Assembly (NCBI RefSeq): GCF_000585495.1
Contig: NZ_CP007264.1
Location: forward strand, 1,364,001-1,428,000
Length of the DNA: 64,000 nt
From: Thermococcus nautili
GTDB taxonomy: Archaea > Methanobacteriota_B > Thermococci > Thermococcales > Thermococcaceae
Direction: 5' to 3'
The stretch's first letter is position 1, and the number at the start of each line of letters is the position of its first letter. The position numbers were made by a program, and so were the translations under genes. Of this stretch, positions 18,569-25,047 are shown one piece after another. The notes under the pieces are model-generated. The model was not told where the DNA came from, ran no database searches, and saw only the letters and a list, made by a program, of their open reading frames with translations.

Positions 18569-19225
18569 TCACGACGAGAGCACGACGCGCTCGGGGTTTA
18601 GGGAGGACAGTGCCCACGGACCGATAATGGCCACCGCAACGGCGGTCAGGAAGAGGATGTCTGTTGCAAGTGAAACGTGAAGCCCGTTCTCAAGGACGTA
18701 TCGGGGGACCCTCGCAAGGGCGAATAGGAGGAGGAACAGGAACAGGTTCACGGTCCTGACGTTCGAGACCTGGAGGGTCACCGCGAGGGAGAGCATCGAG
18801 AGGCCAAATATGAAGAGGGAACTTCCCAGAATTGGCAGGAAGAGCCATGAGGGTCTTGCGCAGCTCGAGCGGTATAGGATAACCCCCACGAGAACCGATG
18901 CAACCTCTGCGAGCGCAAGCGCCGGAAGGGACTCGATGAAGAGGTACCTTGAGGGCCTCTCTGGGAGGACGAGAATCAGGTGATAGAACCTCGACGTCTT
19001 GCGCTTTATGAGGCCCGTAAACGAGACGGACACCATAACGGCGTAGCCGACGAGCATCATCACGAAGAGGGAGTAGAAGACGAAGTTCCCCTCGACGCCC
19101 ATGAACGAGCGAGGTATTTTGCCAGAGGAAAACGCCCACACGAGCACCACCACGGCAATCACGCCCAGCGAAGACTCCCTGAGGAACGTTTTGAAGTTCA
19201 GGAGCAGGAGCTTCCCCGTGTTCAT
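18569..19225 (-). CDS. ABC transporter permease of the subtilosin-like peptide locus
   Basis: This integral membrane protein has 218 residues and six predicted helices (about 18-32, 47-69, 100-118, 125-150, 158-172, 182-205), like ABC-2 type permeases. It starts within the last codons of the ATPase gene (overlap 19222-19225) and must pair with it. In the peptide locus the pair should export the mature peptide or protect the producer. It is shorter than B. subtilis AlbD (about 436 residues as I remember), so it is not a direct AlbD match. Confidence 0.75.
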   Translation of the reverse strand: MNTGKLLLLNFKTFLRESSLGVIAVVVLVWAFSSGKIPRSFMGVEGNFVFYSLFVMMLVGYAVMVSVSFTGLIKRKTSRFYHLILVLPERPSRYLFIESLPALALAEVASVLVGVILYRSSCARPSWLFLPILGSSLFIFGLSMLSLAVTLQVSNVRTVNLFLFLLLFALARVPRYVLENGLHVSLATDILFLTAVAVAIIGPWALSSLNPERVVLSS

Positions 19226-19914
19226 GTCCTCACCCCCACGGCCTCCACGTAGGCCTCCTCGAGGTCCTCAACCTCCGCGACCTTGAAAACGGCCCTCGTG
19301 ACGCCACCGGCTATCACCGTCACCCTGTCGGCAACCTTCTGTACCTCCGCGAGGTCGTGGGAGGAGAAGAGCACCGTCTTTCCGTCCTCCTTGAGCTTGA
19401 GGAGCAGGGTCCTAATCTCAATCCTCGCGGTGGGGTCGAGGCCGCTCGTCGGCTCGTCGAGGATGAGCAGTTCGGGGTCGTGGACGAGGGCAGAAGCGAG
19501 GGAGACCCTGCGCTTCATGCCCTTGGAGAGCTCTTTGAACTTCTTATCCCAGTGCTCCCTCCCGAAGCCCACGCGCTCGAGGGCCTCCCTCGCTTCTGCC
19601 TCCCCAAGTCCGCGCGCGTAGGAGCAGAAGAGGAGGTTCTCGATGACCGTCCAGTCCGGGTTCAGGACCTCGTACTCGAACATTACCCCCACCCTGCGGA
19701 ACATGTCCCTCGACGGTTCCCTTCCGAAGACCCTCACCTCGCCCGCGTCCGGGCGGAGAAGGCCGAGCAGGTTCCTTAGGGTGGTGGTCTTTCCGGCACC
19801 GTTCGGCCCGAGGAAACCGTGGATTTCACCGCGCTCGACCTCGAGGTTCACACCCCTGAGGACTTCCCTGCCCCCGAGGGACTTCCTGAGGTTCCTGACC
19901 TCGACGACCTTCAC
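19222..19914 (-). CDS. ABC transporter ATPase (AlbC-like) of the peptide locus
   Basis: A 230-residue ATP-binding subunit with Walker A GPNGAGKTT (residues 36-44), signature LSKGMKRR, Walker B LLILDEPTSGLD and switch His (SSHDLAEV). The length is close to AlbC of the Bacillus subtilosin operon. I placed the start at GTG 19914: GGGGGTGG lies 5 bases upstream and the codon overlaps the stop of the preceding gene (GTGA). An ATG at 19929 is possible. With the permease it forms an exporter or immunity transporter for the sactipeptide. Confidence 0.85.
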   Translation of the reverse strand: MKVVEVRNLRKSLGGREVLRGVNLEVERGEIHGFLGPNGAGKTTTLRNLLGLLRPDAGEVRVFGREPSRDMFRRVGVMFEYEVLNPDWTVIENLLFCSYARGLGEAEAREALERVGFGREHWDKKFKELSKGMKRRVSLASALVHDPELLILDEPTSGLDPTARIEIRTLLLKLKEDGKTVLFSSHDLAEVQKVADRVTVIAGGVTRAVFKVAEVEDLEEAYVEAVGVRT

Positions 19915-20342
19915 CTCCTCCACCCCCATACGACGTAGTACGTCCCGAGGAACAGGGGAATCAGGATGAGGACCGGCTCGACTCCCGTGAGCTTCTTCAC
20001 AGCGGGCGCCATCAGGAATAGCGAGAGCACGATGTAGGAGTTGGCGAGGTAGTTAAAGGCCTTCCGTGCGCCGACATTCCACTTCCCGACGCCGAGGGGG
20101 CCCCTGAGGGAGTTTGCCAAAAGCGATAGGCCGTAGAGGGCGGTTATGAAGCGGAGGTCACTCTGGGATACTCGCGTGGAATACAGGAGGGATACGAGGC
20201 CGATTACCACGTCGGTGTACCTCCTCGTCTCAGGCCAGAAGAAAGACTTACCTAACAGGGTTTTCTTTGCAGTGTGAAGGACGAGGGCGAAGGCAACGTA
20301 GCCGTATAGGCCTAAGAGGAGAAGAACTAAAGTCTCATCCAT
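19911..20342 (-). CDS. Unrecognised small membrane protein of the peptide locus
   Basis: The 143-residue protein has four or five predicted transmembrane helices (about 4-22, 44-58, 64-78, 98-116, 122-138) and a conserved-looking loop GPLGVGKWNVGARKAFNYL. I recognise no family. It occupies the position of the small membrane protein gene albB in the B. subtilis operon but is longer and not clearly homologous. It overlaps the radical SAM gene upstream and the ATPase gene downstream, so it is translationally coupled. Immunity, or a third transporter component, is the best guess. Confidence 0.6.
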   Translation of the reverse strand: MDETLVLLLLGLYGYVAFALVLHTAKKTLLGKSFFWPETRRYTDVVIGLVSLLYSTRVSQSDLRFITALYGLSLLANSLRGPLGVGKWNVGARKAFNYLANSYIVLSLFLMAPAVKKLTGVEPVLILIPLFLGTYYVVWGWRR

Positions 20343-21684
20343 CGGTTTTCACCTGGAGGTATTTCTTTAGAGCTCCGATTCCTATAGTGCTCGCCCAGCG
20401 GCACTCCTCGGGGGCTATCAGGCCCTTCTCAAGGACGTAACGCGCGCGCAGGACGCAGGGCGTGCAGAAGCTGAGGAACCTGCAGTTTCCGCAAATCCAA
20501 GGACCAGGGGCACGGATGCCGTAAAAGAACGCGAGCTTCTCTCTGGCGTTTCTGAAGGACTCTTCCGGCCTTTTAGGGTCGAGCCGGAAGAGAACGTCCC
20601 GTTCCGAGTCGCTGACGACGCACATCCTCACCGACAGGTCCGGCCCGATTGTGACGCTCCTCCAGCCTGCCCCGCAGTTTCCAAGGGAAGCCTCGAGCTC
20701 CTCCATTCTCGCCACGGGAATCACTCCCGAAAATCTCCTGCGGACACGTTTATCTACCTCACTAATACGCCACAGGTCTTCGTTGGACCATGTGAATCCA
20801 TCGGCCCTGCCAAAGGGAAGCATCGGACTGTAAGTGAACATTTTGACCCCCAGCTCAACTGCCAGTTCAGCGACCTTTTCCACGTGGTCTATATTCTCGG
20901 GGACAATGGTCATGGCAATCCTCACGTTGAAGCCGGCATCGGTGAGCCGTTTTATGTTTTCAACCGTCCTCTTCCACGCACCCTTCAAACCTCTGAATTC
21001 GTCGTGAAACGTGGGGTCGTGGCTATCGAGGCTGACGCTGAAGAAGAGCTTGTCCATGTACGATGAGAGTTTCTCAATCGTCCCCGGAGGAAGGTAGAGA
21101 CCGTTTGTGAGGACGCCAACGAGCTCATGCCTCTCGGCGGCGTACTCGACGATTTCCACGAAGTTGGGATGGAGCGTTGGTTCCCCACCCGTCAGCTCAA
21201 TACCAACGAGGAGGTGTTCAGAAAGAAAATCTATTATCCGTTTGAATGCCTCAAGGGGCATGTAAAGTGGCGCCCTTTCTTTTATTCTGTAGCAGTGGGC
21301 ACAGTTCAGGTTGCAGTTCTCGGTGAGCTCAAAGACTACGTGTGACGGGAGGATGTAATCGTGCTCAGCCACCTCAAAGGGGGCATTGATTGGGGTGTCG
21401 GAGACAACTACATCACCATTTTCGACGGCAGTTAAGAGGAATTCAAGGATTTTACGACGCTCCTCCTCAGAGGGGGAGAGACTACCCGCGACTTCAGACG
21501 CTTTTCTTCTCCCGTCACACATCCTGAGAACCTGGGCGGCATCAAGGTTCACGATTCGTCTGACGTCCCCCCTGTAGATGGATGCGAGGTGGGGATAAAT
21601 CCCAAGCACGGTCCCCCCGGTGAGTGAGACGTACTTCTCCCCGAGGGTTTCCAATGTTACAGCAGGTTCAATGACATTCTGCAT
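20335..21684 (-). CDS. AlbA-like radical SAM/SPASM sactipeptide maturase
   Basis: A 449-residue protein in three parts: an N-terminal PqqD-like peptide-recognition domain (about 1-95, core NLDAAQVLRMCDGRR), a radical SAM barrel with Cys124, Cys128, Cys131 and GGEPT (166-170), and a SPASM domain with Cys337, Cys355, Cys398, Cys401, Cys407, Cys410 and Cys428. The segments SLDSHDPTFHDEFRG and NCGAGWRSV closely match B. subtilis AlbA (448 residues), which makes Cys-to-alpha-carbon thioethers in subtilosin. I chose ATG 21684, preceded by GGGGGTGA; a GTG at 21705 is also in frame. It lies 39 bases after the peptide gene and overlaps the next gene. Confidence 0.87.
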   Translation of the reverse strand: MQNVIEPAVTLETLGEKYVSLTGGTVLGIYPHLASIYRGDVRRIVNLDAAQVLRMCDGRRKASEVAGSLSPSEEERRKILEFLLTAVENGDVVVSDTPINAPFEVAEHDYILPSHVVFELTENCNLNCAHCYRIKERAPLYMPLEAFKRIIDFLSEHLLVGIELTGGEPTLHPNFVEIVEYAAERHELVGVLTNGLYLPPGTIEKLSSYMDKLFFSVSLDSHDPTFHDEFRGLKGAWKRTVENIKRLTDAGFNVRIAMTIVPENIDHVEKVAELAVELGVKMFTYSPMLPFGRADGFTWSNEDLWRISEVDKRVRRRFSGVIPVARMEELEASLGNCGAGWRSVTIGPDLSVRMCVVSDSERDVLFRLDPKRPEESFRNAREKLAFFYGIRAPGPWICGNCRFLSFCTPCVLRARYVLEKGLIAPEECRWASTIGIGALKKYLQVKTDG

Positions 21685-21708
21685 CCTTTCACCCCCGAAG
21701 TGCACTCC

Positions 21709-21735
21709 AAAAAAGTAATGGCCTCAGAAGAGGCC
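21709..21735 (-). terminator. Hairpin and T-run between peptide and maturase genes (attenuator)
   Basis: GGCCTC and GAGGCC pair around a TTCT loop (21720-21735). The hairpin overlaps the stop codon of the peptide gene and is followed on the minus strand by ATTAC and six T (21709-21714). T-runs end transcription in Thermococcus. Partial termination here would yield much more precursor than enzyme mRNA. Confidence 0.6.
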
Positions 21736-21852
21736 AAAGAGACCGTAAATACCGAACCCTTCAAAGTCCGGAATCGGGCCGTCGGCAAAGCAGAGAGCGC
21801 AGAGAGCACAGGTGTTGCATTCCTTGCCCGATACAACGTACTTGGGATCCAT
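21724..21852 (-). CDS. Subtilosin A-like sactipeptide precursor
   Basis: This 42-residue peptide gene is too short for routine calling. Cys12, Cys15, Cys18 and Cys21 form CxxCxxCxxC. DGPIPDFE (24-31) and GLFGL (37-41) are identical to subtilosin A. Aligned from residue 1, it matches SboA (43 residues) without gaps, with the first Cys at residue 12 in both. The leader would be residues 1-8 and the core 9-42. Differences are an extra Cys at the position of subtilosin Gly10 and loss of the final Gly. ATG 21852 follows GGAGGGTG; an in-frame ATG at 21879 would add nine residues. The radical SAM gene follows. Homology is by eye from memory of the SboA sequence, but it is too extensive to be chance. 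Confidence 0.88.
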   Translation of the reverse strand: MDPKYVVSGKECNTCALCALCFADGPIPDFEGFGIYGLFGLF

Positions 21853-21900
21853 GACGCCACCCTCCTGGAGAGTTGTCATTAAATTATGATAGAGAAGGCT

Positions 21901-21910
21901 ACATAAATTT
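21901..21910 (-). promoter_or_regulatory. Promoter of the sactipeptide operon
   Basis: AAATTTATGT on the minus strand, with an A-rich element upstream, is centred about 26 bases before 21879. The mRNA would start at the upstream in-frame ATG, giving either a leaderless 51-residue product or a 27-base leader carrying GGAGGGTG before ATG 21852. The flanking 21880-22006 is unusually A/T-rich. Confidence 0.5.
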
Positions 21911-22006
21911 TTCTTTATCTGATTGTAATAAACTCCTCGTTATCAACTTAAGGTTTAGAAACTATGAGAAAAGTTTAAAACAAAGCAAAAATTAGAAAAA
22001 TATTAT

Positions 22007-23668
22007 TCACTCCTCGACCACGTATATCGGCACCTTGCCGTGGGGTATGCCGTACTTCTTGCCGTACCACTCGCTCAGGAAGTACCAAGCGCCGACGAGC
22101 AACAGGACTCCAAGCGGAAGGAGTATCGCCCAGCTCCTTATGCCGAGCGCGAAAAGGACGTAGAGAACTGCTCCGATGGCCGCTACAGTCACGGCGTAGG
22201 GTATCTGGGTTGTAACGTGGTCTATGTGGTCTGAACCGCTGAACATAGAGCTCATAATCGTTGTGTCGCTTATCGGGGAGCAGTGGTCTCCGAAGATTGA
22301 ACCCGCGAAGGTTGCGCCTATCGTGGCGAAGACTATCTCATTGACGCTTCCGCTGAAGGCCAGGCTGAGCTGGACGCCGAGGGGCACCATGATTGTGAAG
22401 GTTCCCCAGCTGGTTCCTGTTGTGAATGCTACGAACATCGCTGAGAGGAACATTATCAGGGGCATCCAGGGGCCGAGGTTTGCCCCGGAGCTGGTGGCAA
22501 CGTCTATTATGTACTTGCCGGTTCCGAGGTGGTCGCCGTTGGTTATCGTTCCGAGGCTCCAGGCGAGAACGAGGATTGTGTTGGCGAAGAGCATCTGCTT
22601 CATTCCCCTGATTATCGTGTCCTCCCACTCCTCAACGGTCATCTTCTTCCTGCCAAGGAGCATTACGCTGGCAACGACAACCATGGTGAAGCTTCCCCAG
22701 AGCAGGGCAGTTGCTGCATCCGCCTCGCGGAAGGACTCAACGAAGCTGTACTTGAGGAAGTTGACGCTGAAGGGATGCTCAAGCTCGCTCCACCAGCCGA
22801 GGTCCTGGGAGTACGCCTCAAGGTTCGCGGCGCCGGTGTACCAGAGACCGAGTATCGAGACCACAACGAGGCTAAGAATGGGGATGATGAAGTCCCAAAC
22901 GCTTCCGTTGGGCTTCGGCTGGCCGAGGTCTGTTTCTGTCGTCATGAGGGGCTTTGCACCGTCGCGGAGAACCTTTCCGGTCGTCCTCGCGCGGTATTCC
23001 GCTTTGAGCATTGCGCCGTAGTGCCTGTGGGTGTAGGCAACTATGAGGACGAGGAGTATTGCGAGTATCGAGTAGAACCTGAAGGGAACGCTTGAAAGCC
23101 AGGCACTGTAGGCGTTGTAATCTACGCTGGCGCCCTTAAAACCGTCCTTTATGAGCGAGAGCTCGTAGCCTATCCAGGTTGAGATGAGCGCTATACCCGC
23201 AACCGGGGCGGCGGTCGAGTCGTCTATGTAAGCCAGCATCTCCCTCGAAACCCTCGTCCTGTCGGTTATGGGCCTCATGGTGTTTCCAACGATGATGGTG
23301 TTGGTGTAGTCGTCAAAGAACACGAGAACGCCGAGGAACCATCCAAGAACCGATGCACCACGACTCGTTTTGACGCGCTTTGCCAGCGCATTCGCCAGCG
23401 CCTGAACTCCTCCAGATTTGTATATCAGACCAACACCGGCTCCAATCAGGAAGTCGAAGATTAGAATCCTTGCGTTCCAGTCGTCAGTGACGCTGCCAAC
23501 AATAGTCTCAAGGGTGTACGTCGTGCCCGTTATTGGATTCCATCCCATAAATATCAGGGAGCCAATCCAGACACCTGAAAACAACGCGAGGATAACCCTC
23601 TTCGTCCATATCGCCAGAACAATCGCAACCAGCGGTGGAAGCAGGGACAGCACTCCAAAGTCCGACAC
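22007..23668 (-). CDS. NhaC-family Na+/H+ antiporter
   Basis: A 553-residue membrane protein with about eleven to thirteen helices. It contains the family motifs FFDDYTNTIIVGNTMRP, IDDSTAAPVAGIALISTWIGYE and GDHCSPISDTTIMSS. It belongs to the NhaC group of ion:proton antiporters for sodium or pH homeostasis, some of which carry small organic substrates. The start is GTG 23668 behind a perfect GGAGGTGA, with a TATA box at 23712-23719 (AGCTTATATAT on the minus strand), so it is its own transcription unit. Confidence 0.85.
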   Translation of the reverse strand: MSDFGVLSLLPPLVAIVLAIWTKRVILALFSGVWIGSLIFMGWNPITGTTYTLETIVGSVTDDWNARILIFDFLIGAGVGLIYKSGGVQALANALAKRVKTSRGASVLGWFLGVLVFFDDYTNTIIVGNTMRPITDRTRVSREMLAYIDDSTAAPVAGIALISTWIGYELSLIKDGFKGASVDYNAYSAWLSSVPFRFYSILAILLVLIVAYTHRHYGAMLKAEYRARTTGKVLRDGAKPLMTTETDLGQPKPNGSVWDFIIPILSLVVVSILGLWYTGAANLEAYSQDLGWWSELEHPFSVNFLKYSFVESFREADAATALLWGSFTMVVVASVMLLGRKKMTVEEWEDTIIRGMKQMLFANTILVLAWSLGTITNGDHLGTGKYIIDVATSSGANLGPWMPLIMFLSAMFVAFTTGTSWGTFTIMVPLGVQLSLAFSGSVNEIVFATIGATFAGSIFGDHCSPISDTTIMSSMFSGSDHIDHVTTQIPYAVTVAAIGAVLYVLFALGIRSWAILLPLGVLLLVGAWYFLSEWYGKKYGIPHGKVPIYVVEE

Positions 23669-23711
23669 GATTTTTCACCTCCGGAAATTCAACCCCGAAG
23701 TTTCTTCGAGA

Positions 23712-23719
23712 TATATAAG
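23712..23719 (-). promoter_or_regulatory. TATA box of the NhaC gene
   Basis: TTATATAT on the minus strand is centred about 26 bases before a start near 23689, leaving a 21-base leader with GGAGGTGA. The rest of 23720-23957 is A/T-rich and I see no gene in it. Confidence 0.65.
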
Positions 23720-23957
23720 CTTTTCCCGAACTTTTTTGTCAATCTTTGGAGTTCCTCCGAATGCCCTCAAAAATCCGCGAGCATCTCTGGTCATGTCACT
23801 GCTCTGAAGTGCATATAGGTGTACCTGAGTATATTATAGAGCATTGAACCAATAAAAACCTTTCCCAAAAGCGTTCCAGCTCGGCTCGTGCAAAATGGAT
23901 AAAACCAAAAATCGTAACATTTGGAACCGTAAAATTTGCAGAAACGTGAAGGGAAAC

Positions 23958-24551
23958 TCAGCCAAGTTCCTCGAGTATTTTCGCCAGTTTGACGAAGTCC
24001 TTCTCAAGCTCCTCCCTGATGGGTGGCCTGTACAGGGCCGCGGCGGGATGGTACATCGGCATTATGATTATCTTGCCGAAGAGGGTTCTCGCCTCGAAGG
24101 TCTTTCCGTGGATTTTGCTTATCGGTTCGGGCTTGAACCCGAACTTCTCAAGGATGTAGCGCATCGAGTGCCTGCCGAGTGGAACTATGACCCTTGGCCT
24201 TATTATGTCAATCTGCCTGTCAAGGTAAGGCGCGCAGGCCCTGATTTCCTCCTCCGTCGGGTCGCGGTTTTCAGGCGGGCGGCACTTGACGATGTTGGTT
24301 ATGTAAACCTCGTCCCTGCTCAGGCATATCCCCGCCAAAAGCTCGTCGAGAACCTTTCCGGCCCTGCCCACGAAGGGTAGCCCTTTCTGGTCCTCCCAGT
24401 AGCCCGGCGCCTCGCCGACGAACATCACCTTGGCGTCGTAGCTTCCCGCCCCGGGGACTGCGTTCGTCCTGAGCTGGCCGAGGGGGCACTTCTGGCAGTT
24501 CCGGATTTTCTCCTCAAGCTTCTTCATGAGCTCTTCCTTTCCCATAGGCAT
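23958..24551 (-). CDS. Family 4 uracil-DNA glycosylase (iron-sulfur type)
   Basis: This 197-residue enzyme removes uracil from DNA. The 4Fe-4S ligands are Cys19, Cys22, Cys90 and Cys106. Motif A is GEAPG (46-50) and motif B is HPAA near the C terminus, both typical of thermophile family 4 UDG. ATG 24551 overlaps the stop of the upstream gene (TGATG), so the two are co-translated. Cytosine deamination at high temperature makes this repair important. Confidence 0.9.
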   Translation of the reverse strand: MPMGKEELMKKLEEKIRNCQKCPLGQLRTNAVPGAGSYDAKVMFVGEAPGYWEDQKGLPFVGRAGKVLDELLAGICLSRDEVYITNIVKCRPPENRDPTEEEIRACAPYLDRQIDIIRPRVIVPLGRHSMRYILEKFGFKPEPISKIHGKTFEARTLFGKIIIMPMYHPAAALYRPPIREELEKDFVKLAKILEELG

Positions 24552-24901
24552 CACGCGAGGGTCTTCTGGCTGAGGTACGCCTTCAGGAACTCGCTCCAGG
24601 CCGTGTAAAAGCCCCTCTCGTAGTCGTCGCGGAAGTCCTGGGTAGCGAGCTTCGAGTAGTTTTCAAGCAACTCCTCGGCCCTCTCCCTGTCGTTGCCCGA
24701 AATCAACTGGACAATCAGCGAATCGGTGTCGTTGTCCTTGAGGGCGTTCATTATGCCTTCAACGGCCCTTGAGTAGCCCCTGCCCCACTCGTCGTTGCCC
24801 GCTATCTTGATGAGCTTTTCCAAGTGACCCTTTGCCCTGCTGAAGTCCCTTCTCAGCAGAGCCCTGACAAACATCTCCATCCTCATCTCGCGAGCCGGCA
24901 T
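24551..24901 (-). CDS. Conserved helical hypothetical protein upstream of UDG
   Basis: A wholly helical 116-residue protein (LRRDFSRAKGHLEKLIKIAG, ERAEELLENYSKLA) of a TPR-like character. I recognise no named family. GGGTGG precedes ATG 24901, and the gene is translationally coupled to the UDG gene. It may be a helper of DNA repair, but only position suggests that. Confidence 0.65.
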   Translation of the reverse strand: MPAREMRMEMFVRALLRRDFSRAKGHLEKLIKIAGNDEWGRGYSRAVEGIMNALKDNDTDSLIVQLISGNDRERAEELLENYSKLATQDFRDDYERGFYTAWSEFLKAYLSQKTLA

Positions 24902-25005
24902 TCTACCACCCGACTGGCTTCCGCGGAAGGGCTTTTAACCTTAGCCTCTGCTTCCCAAAGTTGGGTCATACCTATGCAGGAAAATCTTCATATTTACGCA
25001 AAAGC

Positions 25006-25013
25006 TTTTATAC
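25006..25013 (+). promoter_or_regulatory. TATA box of the tetraether synthase operon
   Basis: TTTTATAC is centred about 26 bases before 25036. GGTGATGAAAG then leads to ATG 25048. Confidence 0.6.
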
Positions 25014-25047
25014 CTCACCGTTGGATTAGGGGTAGCGGTGATGAAAG

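Noticed and set aside
20335-21684. Radical SAM enzyme as a tungsten-cofactor or heme-pathway maturase
   Set aside because: Thermococcales have such enzymes next to aldehyde oxidoreductases, but none is here. The PqqD-like domain, AlbA-like segments and adjacent SboA-like peptide point to sactipeptide maturation.
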